From contig JAICUI010000005.1 in the NCBI GenBank assembly GCA_025935925.1, positions 27,189-91,188 of the forward strand: a stretch of DNA of 64,000 nucleotides. Reading direction: 5' to 3'. Both the position numbers and the translations under genes were made by a program. The DNA comes from Chloroflexota bacterium. Lineage in GTDB: Bacteria > Chloroflexota > Limnocylindria > Limnocylindrales > CSP1-4. Every line of letters starts with the position of its first letter. Position 1 is the stretch's first letter. Below the pieces are notes generated by a model. The model was not told the origin of the DNA. It made no database searches and worked only from the letters and a program-made list of their open reading frames with translations. Positions 48,524 through 56,929 of the stretch are shown piece after piece.

Positions 48524-48529
48524 TAGGCT
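48524..48529 (+). promoter_or_regulatory. Putative -10 (TAGGCT) of a leaderless DevS-like kinase gene
   Basis: TAGGCT ends 8 nt before ATG 48537. The palindrome lies about 22 nt upstream, close to where the -35 would be. No conventional -35 is evident, so activation by a regulator is plausible. Confidence 0.45.
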
Positions 48530-48536
48530 CGCTGCG

Positions 48537-49736
48537 ATGATCCAGGCCAAGCATCCCGCATCCGAGCGGCCCGAGGACGGCCTCGCCGCGCGCCTCGCCG
48601 CCCTCGACGAGGCGACGAGGACCGTCGCCGCCGAGCTCGACATCGACCGCGTCCTGACGCTCATCGTCGAGCGGGTCCAGGCGCTCGTCGGCGCGCGCTA
48701 CGCGGCGCTCGGGATCGCCGACCGCAGCGGCCGGATCGAGCGGTTCATCACCACCGGGATCACGCCCGAGGAACGGGCGGCGATCGGACCCGTGCCGGTT
48801 GGCCACGGGCTGCTGGGCTACCTGATCATGGAGGGCCGGACGATCCGGGCCGACGACATCGCGAAGCACCCGGCGAGCGTCGGCTTCCCGCCCAACCACC
48901 CGCCGATGACGACGTTCCTGGGCGTGCCGGTCAAGGTCAAGGGCGAGAGCGTCGGCAACCTGTACCTGACCGACAAGGCGCACGGCGAGCCGTTCACCGA
49001 GAACGACGAGCAGCTGGTCGAGCTGTTCGCGGTCCATGCGGGCATCGCGATCGAGAACGCCCGGCTCCACGACGACGTCCAGCGGCTCGTCGTCGTCGAG
49101 GAGCGAGAGCGGATCGGAAAGGACCTCCACGACGGGATCATCCAGGCGATCTACGCCGTCGGGCTGTCGCTCGAGATGGTCCCGGAGCTGATCGACGACG
49201 AGACGGGCCGCGCGGAGGCCGCTGCGCGGGTCGACCGCGCCATCGACGCGCTCAATCTCGTGATCGCCGACATCCGCTCGTACATCCTGCGGCTTCGCCC
49301 GTCAGGTGCGCCGGACGATCCCGTCGAGGCCCTCGCGCTCCTCGGCGAGGAGCTCGCGATGCACGCCGCCGTGGAGCTCGACCTCGACCTCGACGAAGGA
49401 GCGCCGCTGCTGCGCGAGCTCGCGCCGGACCGTCGGTCGGACCTGCTGTTCATCGCCCGCGAGGCGCTGTCCAACGTCGCGCGGCATGCCGGTGCGAGTC
49501 GCGTGCTCGTCGGCCTCGCGCCCGCCGGCGACGACCTCGAGCTGCGCATCGAGGACAACGGGCGAGGGCTCGACCCCGAGCGCGCCGACCGTGTCGCCGG
49601 CGACGGCCGACACCAGGGACTCGGCAACATGCGCGACCGCGCGGTCGCGATGGGCGGCAGCCTCGCGATCGCCCCGAGCGACCCGCACGGCACCCGGATC
49701 ATCGTCCACATCCCCCTCACCGAGAACCAGCCATGA
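48537..49736 (+). CDS. GAF-domain histidine kinase, DevS/DosT-like
   Basis: The protein has 399 residues. A single GAF domain (about 30-175) has LGYLIMEGRTIRADDIAKHPASVGFPPNHPPMTTFLGVPVKVKG...NLYLTDK, very like the GAF domains of mycobacterial DevS/DosT. The HisKA_3 helix is VVVEERERIGKDLHDGIIQ with His198. The HATPase has IAREALSNVARHAG (N-box) and LRIEDNGRGLD, with all ATP residues intact. DevS senses O2, NO or redox through a heme GAF; heme binding here is not shown, and the family often has two GAFs. It overlaps the regulator gene by 4 nt. Confidence 0.9.
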   Translation: MIQAKHPASERPEDGLAARLAALDEATRTVAAELDIDRVLTLIVERVQALVGARYAALGIADRSGRIERFITTGITPEERAAIGPVPVGHGLLGYLIMEGRTIRADDIAKHPASVGFPPNHPPMTTFLGVPVKVKGESVGNLYLTDKAHGEPFTENDEQLVELFAVHAGIAIENARLHDDVQRLVVVEERERIGKDLHDGIIQAIYAVGLSLEMVPELIDDETGRAEAAARVDRAIDALNLVIADIRSYILRLRPSGAPDDPVEALALLGEELAMHAAVELDLDLDEGAPLLRELAPDRRSDLLFIAREALSNVARHAGASRVLVGLAPAGDDLELRIEDNGRGLDPERADRVAGDGRHQGLGNMRDRAVAMGGSLAIAPSDPHGTRIIVHIPLTENQP

Positions 49737-50401
49737 CCGACTCCACCCACCCCCTGCGCCTGCTGGTCGTCGACGACCACGAGATCGTCCGTCAGGGCCT
49801 CGTCGCGCTCCTCGATCGACGGGACGGCTTCCAGGTCGTCGCGGAGGCCGGTACGGCCGCCGAAGCCGTCGACCAGGCGCGCCGCTTCGAGCCCGATCTC
49901 GTCGTGATGGACGTCCGGCTCCCCGACGGCTCCGGCATCGAGGCGTGCCGCGAGATCCGTGCCGAGCGCCCCGCGACGCGCGTCGTGATGCTCACGAGCT
50001 ATCCCGATGAGGAGGCCGTCCTGTCGGCGATCGTCGCCGGTGCCTCGGGCTACCTGTTGAAGCAGATCCGCGCCCGGGACCTCGTCGCGGCCCTCGAGAC
50101 GGTCGCGCGCGGCGAATCCCTTCTCGACCCGGCGGTCACGGAACGCGTCCTGGAGCGCGTGCGGCGGATCGCCACCGGCGGCTACACCGACGAGCTCGCC
50201 CAGCTCACCGCCCAGGAGCAGAAGATCCTGGCCCTCGTCGCCGAGGGCAAGACCAACAAGGAGATCGCGGCCGAGGTGTTCCTGTCGGACAAGACCGTCA
50301 AGAACTACGTCAGCTCGATTCTCTCGAAGCTGAACCTCGAGCGGCGGGCGCAGGCGGCCGCGTTCGTCGCGAAGCACCGTCAGGACCATCCGGGCGGCTG
50401 A
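49733..50401 (+). CDS. NarL-family response regulator, DevR/DosR-like
   Basis: The protein has 222 residues: LVVDDHEIVRQGLVALLDRR, LVVMDVRLPDGSGIEACREIR (Asp about 58), VVMLTSYPDEEAV, GYLLKQIRARDL, and the LuxR-type HTH at LTAQEQKILALVAEGKTNKEIAAEVFLSDKTVKNYVSSILSKL. The TSYPDE and LLKQIR blocks are those of DevR. It is co-translated with the kinase (ATGA). Likely targets are the divergent multicopper oxidase gene and the UspA genes of this region, by analogy with the DosR regulon. Confidence 0.92.
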   Translation: MTDSTHPLRLLVVDDHEIVRQGLVALLDRRDGFQVVAEAGTAAEAVDQARRFEPDLVVMDVRLPDGSGIEACREIRAERPATRVVMLTSYPDEEAVLSAIVAGASGYLLKQIRARDLVAALETVARGESLLDPAVTERVLERVRRIATGGYTDELAQLTAQEQKILALVAEGKTNKEIAAEVFLSDKTVKNYVSSILSKLNLERRAQAAAFVAKHRQDHPGG

Positions 50402-50405
50402 GCGC

Positions 50406-50750
50406 ATGGCGGCCATGGAGGACGACCTCGTCGCGTGGGGGCGCGTCGTGCGGCTCGAGACGCGCGGGCGCCGGTCCGGCCGGACGATCGCGGTGGTGGT
50501 CGGCTTCGTCCAGCGTGACGGCGGCGCGATCGCGGTCGCAGCGACCGCCCCCGAGGCGGGCTGGGCGCTGAATCTCGAGGCCGAGCCTCGCTGCCGGGTC
50601 ACCATCGCGGACCGGTCGTGGGACGCCGCGGCGCGCCGTCTCGCCGGCGCGGAGCACCACGCCGCGGTCCGCGACCTGATCCTGCGCTACGGGACGCCGT
50701 CCGAGGGGCTGGGGTCCGGTCCGTCGTTCGAGCTCGTCCCGGCCGGCTGA
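50406..50750 (+). CDS. Deazaflavin (F420)-type nitroreductase-family protein
   Basis: The protein has 114 residues: GRVVRLETRGRRSGRTIAVVVGF, AIAVAATAPEAGWALNLEAEPRCRVTI and LILRYGTPSE match the small split-barrel (DUF385/Ddn-like) family. It would use F420H2 or a flavin; F420 use is known for the family, not shown here. It follows the response regulator by 4 nt, and may belong to its operon. Confidence 0.8.
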   Translation: MAAMEDDLVAWGRVVRLETRGRRSGRTIAVVVGFVQRDGGAIAVAATAPEAGWALNLEAEPRCRVTIADRSWDAAARRLAGAEHHAAVRDLILRYGTPSEGLGSGPSFELVPAG

Positions 50751-50751
50751 G

Positions 50752-52032
50752 ATGCGAATCGTCTCGGCCGCCGAGGCCGTCGCCGGCATCCGGTCGCGCG
50801 ACCAGCTGTACGTCCATTGCGCGGCCGCGGTCCCCGAGGTCCTGCTCGATGCGCTGGTCGCCCGCGCGCCGGAGCTCGAGGACGTCTCGATGGTGCACCT
50901 GCACACCGAGGGCCGCGGGCCGCACCTCGCGCCCGAGCTGGAGGGTCACTTCCGTCATCGCGCGCTGTTCATCGGGCACAACGCGCGCCGTGCGGTCAAC
51001 GAGGGTCGGGCCGACTTCGTGCCGGTGTTCCTGTCCGACGTCCCGGCGCTGTTCCTTTCGGGCGCGCTGCCGCTCGACGCGGTCCTCGTGAGCGCGTCGC
51101 CGCCCGACGCCCACGGATTCTGCTCGCTCGGGCCCTCGGTCGAGGCGATGCACGCCGCGATCCGGGCGGCGCGGACGGTGATCGTCCAGCTCAACCGCCA
51201 GATGCCGCGGACCCTCGGCGAGTCATTCGTCCACGTCGACGAGATCGACCTTGCCGTCGAGGTGGACGTCCCGCTGCCCGAGTCGCCGCCGCCGGTCATC
51301 GGCGACGTCGAGCGGCGCATCGGCGGCTACATCGCGGACCTCATCCCGGACGGCGCGACCCTCCAGCTCGGGATCGGCGCCATCCCGGCGGCGACGGCCG
51401 GGTTCCTGGGGTCGAAGCGCGACCTCGGGATCCACACGGAGATGTTCACCGATGCCGTCGTCGACCTCGTCGAGCAGGGCGTCGTGACCGGGGCCGCCAA
51501 GGCGCGCAACCGGGGCAAGATCGTGGCCGCGTTCATGGTCGGGACGCGGCGGCTGTACGACTTCGTCGACGACAACCCGATGGTCGAGATGCGCGCCGTC
51601 GACTTCACCAACGACACCCACGTCATCCGGTCGTTCCGGCACATGACCGCGATCAACTCCGCGATCGAGGTCGATCTCACGGGCCAGGTCGTCGCGGACT
51701 CCATCGGCACCCGGATGTACTCCGGGGTGGGCGGCCAGATGGACTTCATGCGTGGCGCGGCGCTGGCGCCCGAGGGCCGCGCGATCATCGCCTTGCCCTC
51801 GACGGCCGGGCGCAACCACGAGGTGTCGCGGATCACGGCGACGCTCGCGCCGGGCGCCGGTGTCGTCACGACGCGCGCCCACGTCCGGACCGTCGTGACC
51901 GAGTACGGGGTCGCGGAGCTGTGGGGGAGAAGCCTCCGCGAGCGCGCGGAGGCGCTGATAGCGATCGCGCACCCGGACCACCGGGACCGCCTCGCGTTCG
52001 AGGCGAGGCGGTCGACGGCCGCGGGGTCGTAG
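50752..52032 (+). CDS. Acetyl-CoA hydrolase/4-hydroxybutyrate CoA-transferase
   Basis: The protein has 426 residues. Blocks: FIGHNARRAVNEGRADFVPVFLSDVP, LVSASPPDAHGFCSLGPSVEAMHAAI, NRQMPRTLGESFVHVDEID, LQLGIGAIPAA, and LGIHTEMFTDAVVDLVEQGVVTG with the catalytic Glu. GGQMDFMRGAALAPEGRAIIALPST is the C-terminal signature. The enzyme moves CoA between acetyl-CoA and short hydroxy acids, or acts in acetate metabolism. The start is 2 nt after the previous stop. It is a natural companion to the PFOR for acetyl-CoA handling. Confidence 0.9.
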   Translation: MRIVSAAEAVAGIRSRDQLYVHCAAAVPEVLLDALVARAPELEDVSMVHLHTEGRGPHLAPELEGHFRHRALFIGHNARRAVNEGRADFVPVFLSDVPALFLSGALPLDAVLVSASPPDAHGFCSLGPSVEAMHAAIRAARTVIVQLNRQMPRTLGESFVHVDEIDLAVEVDVPLPESPPPVIGDVERRIGGYIADLIPDGATLQLGIGAIPAATAGFLGSKRDLGIHTEMFTDAVVDLVEQGVVTGAAKARNRGKIVAAFMVGTRRLYDFVDDNPMVEMRAVDFTNDTHVIRSFRHMTAINSAIEVDLTGQVVADSIGTRMYSGVGGQMDFMRGAALAPEGRAIIALPSTAGRNHEVSRITATLAPGAGVVTTRAHVRTVVTEYGVAELWGRSLRERAEALIAIAHPDHRDRLAFEARRSTAAGS

Positions 52033-52041
52033 CCCCCGGGG

Positions 52042-52288
52042 TCAGTGGATGTCGGCCGGGCAGGCCGACGGCTGCGGCAGGTCGATCCGGCGCGCCGCGC
52101 CCTGCGGGATGATCGAGGTGACGTAGGCGACCGCCTCGACGGTGCCCTCGTATGTCGTCGAAGGACGCGACGCCGAGGGTCGTGCTCGTGACGCCCGCCG
52201 ACGGGGTCGCCAGGGCGACGCCGGCGCCCGCGATGGAGATGAGCGCCGCGGTGGCGAGCCAGGTGACGACGAAACGCTTGGTGCGCAT
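52042..52288 (-). pseudogene. Cupin-type secreted protein, internally deleted and frameshifted
   Basis: From ATG 52286-52288, with AAGGAG upstream, the reading frame gives a signal peptide (MRTKRFVVTWLATAALISIAG) and ATPSAGVTSTTLGVASFDDI, the N-terminus of small secreted cupins. After ATA CGA the frame fails. One base later a second frame reads EGTVEAVAYVTSIIPQGAARRIDLP and stops at 52042-52044, which is how that cupin family usually ends. The length from start to stop is 247 nt, one base off a multiple of three, and the metal-binding barrel between the two parts is missing. A non-functional remnant. Confidence 0.6.
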
Positions 52289-52365
52289 GGCGAGACTCCT
52301 TGGTCGACGGGCCGCGCAGGGCAGCCCGAGCTAGGGTTCGGGAGTGGGGTGACGGCCGGCGAACC

Positions 52366-52690
52366 TCAGCCCGGAGGGTCGAGCTCCAGCGAGTCCAGGA
52401 CCTGCTGGATGGCGCGCTGGTCGGCATCGCTCAGGTTGAACGTGTCAGCCACCGCCACGACCAGCGGCCCCTGTGGGGTGTCGATCGCGTAGATCCGGTT
52501 CGAGCCACCGGTCGGGAGGTCGTCGGTATAGCCGAGCGGCAGGTCCCACAGCTGCACCAGGCCACTCGGGCAATCCGCGATGAGGCCCTGGTGGCTGACC
52601 GTGGTCATGACCGCGGGCCGGCCGGCGAGCGTCGTCGCCGCCGGGGGCGTCGCGCTGATCCGCGGCAGCGAGGCGATGGCCGCGACCAGA
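52366..52690 (-). pseudogene. C-terminal fragment of a secreted-type protein
   Basis: An open frame runs leftward from about 52690 to the stop at 52366. Its C-terminal part (LVQLWDLPLGYTDDLPTGGSNRIYAIDTPQGPLVVAVAD then DADQRAIQQVLDSLEL) resembles the end of larger beta-rich secreted or lipoproteins of Chloroflexota. An internal ATG (52608) would give 80 residues, but upstream in frame (SLPRISATPPAATTLAGRPAV) reads as continuing protein and stops being sensible at about 52690, where the plus-strand MerR fragment begins. I call it a broken gene; an 80-residue functional product is possible. Confidence 0.5.
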
Positions 52691-52907
52691 AGGCGACCAC
52701 ACCGCGGCCGAGCGCCTCGAGATCCTCGAGGCCCACCGGGCGCGAATCCTCTCGGAGCTGGACGAGCTGACGACCGCGCTCGGCCTCGTCGACGCGAAGA
52801 TCGCTGGCTACGCCGCGCTCGTCGCGAAGGGCTTCGATCTCACGCCGCCCGACAGCCGCCCCGGGCCGCGCAAGGTGCGCCCGAAGACCGCGAGTCGAGT
52901 CAGCTAG
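52683..52907 (+). pseudogene. C-terminal fragment of a MerR-family regulator
   Basis: From about 52683 to TAG 52905-52907 a plus-strand frame reads DHTAAERLEILEAHRARILSE, then LDELTTALGLVDAKIAGYAAL, the coiled-coil dimerisation helix and tail of a MerR regulator. The DNA-binding half is absent and no start codon with SD exists. Upstream sequence belongs to another gene on the opposite strand. Its stop overlaps the stop of the phosphatase gene. Confidence 0.5.
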
Positions 52908-53641
52908 CTCGCGACGAGCCGGCCGCGGATCCGCGCCAGCTCCGCATCGGACACGCGGGCCCAGCGCAGGTAGTCCACGACGCCGCCGTACGTCGCGTCG
53001 ACATGGGCGAGGAGCTCGAGCATCACCTCCGGTCGCGCGCGGCCCCACGCGAGGTCCGCCTCGCGAGCGGCCCGCTCGTCGTCGGGCGCCTCGGCCAGCC
53101 AGCGCTCCTCGCGAGGACGGAGGGCGTCGGCCGTGAGCGCATAGTCGTCGGCGATCGCCCCGGCCCCGACGCCCGCGACCGACAGCAGCAGCGCAACGAT
53201 GAGCCCCGTCCGGTCCTTGCCCGCGGCGCAATGGATCACGCTGCCGCCCTCGCCCGCCTCCGCGACCGCCGTCATGACCGCCCCGACCTGCGGCCGGAAC
53301 CGCCGGAGCATGCCGGCGTAGTCCTCGGCGAGGGTCACGCGCTCGGGCGGCCGCTCGGCGGCCGGGTCGATGAACGAGATGTTCCGGTACGTGACCGGAT
53401 GCCCGTCCCGCGTCGCGAACGGGTCCGGCTCGTCCTCGAGCTCGAACGGCAGCCGCAGGTCGATCACGTTCCGGATCCCGTAGTCGAGCAGCGCTGCCCT
53501 GCCCGCGGCCGTGAGGTGCAGCAGGTTGTCCGACCGGACGACGACGCCGAATCGGGTCTCCCCGCCGTCGCGGGTCGGCAGACCCCCGAGGTCGCGGGCA
53601 TTCAGCAGGGCGTCCCAGGCGAGCGTCCGTTCGATGATCAC
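52904..53641 (-). CDS. Tyrosine-protein phosphatase (HCxAGKDRTG type)
   Basis: The protein has 245 residues from GTG 53639-53641 (TTG 3 nt earlier is possible). NARDLGGLPTRDGGETRFGVVVRSDNL and IDLR open the family, and IHCAAGKDRTGLIVALLL is the C-x5-R loop with the catalytic Cys and Arg. It resembles the bacterial MptpB/lipid phosphatase group. It is the last gene of the heme operon, 11 nt after the hemH stop. A link to heme is not evident and may be only positional. Confidence 0.88.
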   Translation of the reverse strand: MIIERTLAWDALLNARDLGGLPTRDGGETRFGVVVRSDNLLHLTAAGRAALLDYGIRNVIDLRLPFELEDEPDPFATRDGHPVTYRNISFIDPAAERPPERVTLAEDYAGMLRRFRPQVGAVMTAVAEAGEGGSVIHCAAGKDRTGLIVALLLSVAGVGAGAIADDYALTADALRPREERWLAEAPDDERAAREADLAWGRARPEVMLELLAHVDATYGGVVDYLRWARVSDAELARIRGRLVAS

Positions 53642-53652
53642 CAATCCTGGCG

Positions 53653-54594
53653 TCAGGGGGCGAGCGTTGCACGCGCGACGTGCGCCAGCGCGGTCGCGAG
53701 ATCCGGATCGGCGTTCAACGACGGGATGCGGTCGAACGCGACACCCGCCGCCTCGGCCTGTTCGCGGGCGCCGACATCGACGTCGTACAGCGTCTCGAGG
53801 TGGTCGGCGAGGAACTGCACGGGCACGACGAGCACGCGACGTCGCCCGCGGGCGGCGATCCCGGGCATGAGGTCCGCGAAGTCGGGCTTCATCCATTCGC
53901 CGGGCTCGTGGCCGGCGCTCTGCCAGCAGAACGTCCAGTCATCCGTTCGCAGCCCGGCCCGGTGCGCCACGGCGGTGGCGGTCCATCGCAGCTGCTCGAG
54001 GTAGTCGGGCTCCTGCTCGGCGACCCGCCGCGGAAGGCTGTGCGCCGTCATGAGGACGTGTGGCCGCTCGTCCCGGGGGACCGACGCCAACGCGCCCGCC
54101 ACCCGCTTGCCGATGCCATCGACGAACGCGGCCTCCGTGTGCCAGGCGCCGGCGACCCTCGCCGCGGGCAGCGACGCATCGTCGGCGCGTGCCTCGCCGA
54201 TCGCGGCGGCATAGCCCCGCATGAGCAGGGGCGAGAACTGGGGCGACAGGATGATCGCGGCAACCTCGGTCACGCCACGGTCGCGGAGCTCGCCGAGACC
54301 GGCCGCGATCGACGGCTCGCTGAACCGCATCCCGACGGCGACCGGCCAGCCGAGCTCGCGTTCGACGACGGCGGCCTGCGTCCGCGTGATCGGGATCAGC
54401 GGCGAGCCGCCGATCACGGTGTACCGGCGGGTGAACTCGTCGACGAGCTCCTCGTCGGGCGCTCGCCCCCCGCGCACGGCGGTCAGGTACGCAGCAACGT
54501 CGTCGCGGTGCAGCGACACCGGCGACCCGTAGGTCATGAGCAGGACGCCGGGCACGCCGCGGCCGCTCGAACGATCGCGGGAATCGTCCGTCAT
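53653..54594 (-). CDS. hemH: Ferrochelatase (coproporphyrin ferrochelatase in this context)
   Basis: The protein has 313 residues. VLLMTYGSP is the family start; RRYTVIGGSPL, GMRFSEPSI, VAAIILSPQFS (Gram-positive-type His region), LMTAHSLPRRV (active-site His in AHSLP) and FCWQSAGHEPGEWMKPD (catalytic Glu/Glu) follow. FLADHLETLYDVD ends it. It inserts Fe2+ into a porphyrin. With HemQ in the same operon the product is probably coproheme, so CpfC may be the better name. It overlaps the hemE stop by 4 nt (ATGA). Confidence 0.93.
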   Translation of the reverse strand: MTDDSRDRSSGRGVPGVLLMTYGSPVSLHRDDVAAYLTAVRGGRAPDEELVDEFTRRYTVIGGSPLIPITRTQAAVVERELGWPVAVGMRFSEPSIAAGLGELRDRGVTEVAAIILSPQFSPLLMRGYAAAIGEARADDASLPAARVAGAWHTEAAFVDGIGKRVAGALASVPRDERPHVLMTAHSLPRRVAEQEPDYLEQLRWTATAVAHRAGLRTDDWTFCWQSAGHEPGEWMKPDFADLMPGIAARGRRRVLVVPVQFLADHLETLYDVDVGAREQAEAAGVAFDRIPSLNADPDLATALAHVARATLAP

Positions 54595-55637
54595 CGCAGC
54601 GCCCGGGCCACCGCGGCCGAGCGTGCCGTCTCGTCGTGGACGAGGTCGACGAGCCTCCGGAGGAGGTCGGTGTCGGTGTCGGGCAGGACGCCGTGGCCGA
54701 GGTTGAACACGTGTCCCGGGCGGCCGGCGGCCTCGTCCAGCACGCGGAGCGCACCTTCGCGCGTGGCATCCCAGCCCGCGAGCAGCCGCGCGGCGTCGAG
54801 GTTGCCCTGGACGCCACGATCCCCACCGACGCGCCGCCAGGCGTCGGCGAGTGACACGCGGTGGTCGAGGCCGATCACCCGCCCGCCGGCGGAGGCCATC
54901 GCCTCGAGCAGCGACGCCGTCCCGGTCCCGAAGTGGATGGCCGGCACGTCGCCGAGCCGGTCGAAGATCGACCGGACGTGCGGCGCGGCATACGCCGCGT
55001 AGTCCACGGGTCCGAGCCCGCCGACCCAGCTGTCGAACAGCTGGACGACATCCGCGCCCGCGTCGACCTGCGCCTGCAGGTACGCCACGACCATGTCGCT
55101 CAGGCGGCGCATCAGGTCGTGCCACGCATCGGGCTCGCGGTACATGAACGCCTTCGCGACGGCGAAGTCGCGCGAAGGCCGGCCCTCGATCAGGTAGCAC
55201 GCGAGCGTGAATGGCGCGCCCGAGAAGCCGATCACGCCGGCCGACCCGGCGAGCTGCTGCCGGACGACCCGGATCGCCTCCAGCGTGAACGAGACGCCGA
55301 GCGGATCGAACGGCCGCAGGGCCGTCACGTCCGCGCGCGACCGGATCGGACGCTCGATGATCGGACCGACCTCGGGCTCGATCCGCAGCGCGACGCCCAT
55401 CGGCTCGAGCGGCAGCATGATGTCGGCGAACAGCACGGCGCCGTCGACGCCGAGCTCGCGCACGGGCATCAGCGTGACCTCCGCGCACAGCTCGGGCGTC
55501 TTGGCGAGCTCGAGGATCCCGTACCGCTCCCTGAGTCGCCGGTACGCCGCGAACGACCGTCCCGCCTGCCGCATGAACCACACGGGCGTCGCGTCGACGG
55601 GTTCGAGCCGGCAGGCGCGCAGCAACCGGTCGTTCAC
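54591..55637 (-). CDS. hemE: Uroporphyrinogen decarboxylase
   Basis: The protein has 348 residues. TPVWFMRQAGRSFAAYR (the HemE PVWxMRQAGR signature, with the Arg that binds propionates), ADIMLPLEPMGV (Asp of catalysis), GFSGAPFTLACYLIEG, FDSWVGGLG and FNLGHGVLPDTD are all in place. It decarboxylates uroporphyrinogen III to coproporphyrinogen III. Overlaps hemL and hemH by 4 nt each. Confidence 0.95.
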   Translation of the reverse strand: MNDRLLRACRLEPVDATPVWFMRQAGRSFAAYRRLRERYGILELAKTPELCAEVTLMPVRELGVDGAVLFADIMLPLEPMGVALRIEPEVGPIIERPIRSRADVTALRPFDPLGVSFTLEAIRVVRQQLAGSAGVIGFSGAPFTLACYLIEGRPSRDFAVAKAFMYREPDAWHDLMRRLSDMVVAYLQAQVDAGADVVQLFDSWVGGLGPVDYAAYAAPHVRSIFDRLGDVPAIHFGTGTASLLEAMASAGGRVIGLDHRVSLADAWRRVGGDRGVQGNLDAARLLAGWDATREGALRVLDEAAGRPGHVFNLGHGVLPDTDTDLLRRLVDLVHDETARSAAVARALR

Positions 55638-56929
55638 GCGCGCGCCTCACGGAACGCCGCGCGCGCGGCATCGACCGTCGCCGTGACCTCGTCCCGTCCA
55701 TGGGCCATGGACGGGAACCACGCCTCGAAGGGCGACGGCGGCAGCAGGATCCCGCGGTCCAGCATCGCCCCGAAGAACCGGCCGTAGGCGTCGCGGTCGG
55801 ACGCGAGCGCTTCGGTGGCATCGGTCGGCGGCGTCGGACGGAAGAACACCGTGAGCATCGGCCCGACCCGGGCGACGGACGCCGCACAACCCGCGGCGTC
55901 GGCGGCGTCGCGCAGGCCGTCCGCGAGGTCCGCGACGAGGTCCTCGAAGGGGGGCCAGCGGCTTGCGTCCAGCGCGTGCAGCGTCGCGAGCCCCGCGGCC
56001 ATCGCGAGCGGATGACCCGACAGCGTGCCCGCCTGGTAGACCGGGCCTTCGGGCGCCACGAGGTCGAGCAGATCCGCTCGGCCCCCGTAGGCGCCGATGG
56101 GCATCCCGCCGCCGATGACCTTGCCGAGCGTCGTCAGGTCAGGCCGGATCCCGAAGCGCGCCTGCGCCCCGCCCGGCCCGACGCGAAAGCCCGTGATGAC
56201 CTCGTCGAACACGAGGAGCGCGCCGTCGGCTCGCGTCAGCTCGCGGAGCAGCTCGAGGAAGCCGGGTGCCGGGGCGATGACGCCGACGTTCGCGGGGACC
56301 GGTTCGACGATCACGGCGGCGATGCGGCCGGCGAGCCGCGCGAAGGCGAGCGTCGCGGCATTGGGGTCGTTGAACGGAAGGACCACCGTGGTGGCGGCGA
56401 CGGCCTCGGGGACGCCGGCGGTTCCCGGGATCGCCAGCGTCGCCACGCCGGACCCTGCCTCCACGAGCAGCGAGTCCGCGTGGCCGTGGTAGCCCCCCGC
56501 GAACTTGACCACGAGGTCGCGGCCGGTCGCGGCGCGCGCAACGCGCAGCGCGCTCATCACGGCCTCGGTGCCCGACGAGGTGAACCGGAGGCGCTCGATC
56601 GACGGCATCGCGGCGCGGATCGCCTCGCCGAGCTCGATCTCGAGCGGGTGTGTCGCACCGAGCGCGAGGCCGTTGTCGAGGGCCGCTGCGATCGCGTCCA
56701 TGACGGCAGGGTCGCGGTGACCGAGGACCGCCGCTCCCCAGGCCCCAACGTAGTCGACGTACCGGTTGCCGTCGGCGTCCCACACGAAGGGACCGGCGCC
56801 GCGCTCGAGGACGAGCGGGGGACGCCCGACGGCGCCGAACGCGCGAACGGGGCTGTTGACGCCGCCGGGAAACAGCGCCGACGCGCGCTCGACGAGGGCG
56901 GTGCTCCGCGACCGCGCGGGCGCCGTCAC
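55634..56929 (-). CDS. hemL: Glutamate-1-semialdehyde 2,1-aminomutase
   Basis: The protein has 431 residues from GTG 56927-56929, overlapping the hemQ stop (GTGA). FPGGVNSPVRAF, RFTSSGTEAVMSALRVARAATGRD, FAGGYHGHADSLLVEAGSG, LLVFDEVITGFRVG and TTLGKVIGGGMPIGAYGG (PLP lysine) mark HemL, and AGTLSGHPLAMAAG is typical. It makes 5-aminolevulinate from glutamate-1-semialdehyde, the C5 route, matching hemA upstream. Confidence 0.95.
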   Translation of the reverse strand: MTAPARSRSTALVERASALFPGGVNSPVRAFGAVGRPPLVLERGAGPFVWDADGNRYVDYVGAWGAAVLGHRDPAVMDAIAAALDNGLALGATHPLEIELGEAIRAAMPSIERLRFTSSGTEAVMSALRVARAATGRDLVVKFAGGYHGHADSLLVEAGSGVATLAIPGTAGVPEAVAATTVVLPFNDPNAATLAFARLAGRIAAVIVEPVPANVGVIAPAPGFLELLRELTRADGALLVFDEVITGFRVGPGGAQARFGIRPDLTTLGKVIGGGMPIGAYGGRADLLDLVAPEGPVYQAGTLSGHPLAMAAGLATLHALDASRWPPFEDLVADLADGLRDAADAAGCAASVARVGPMLTVFFRPTPPTDATEALASDRDAYGRFFGAMLDRGILLPPSPFEAWFPSMAHGRDEVTATVDAARAAFREARA

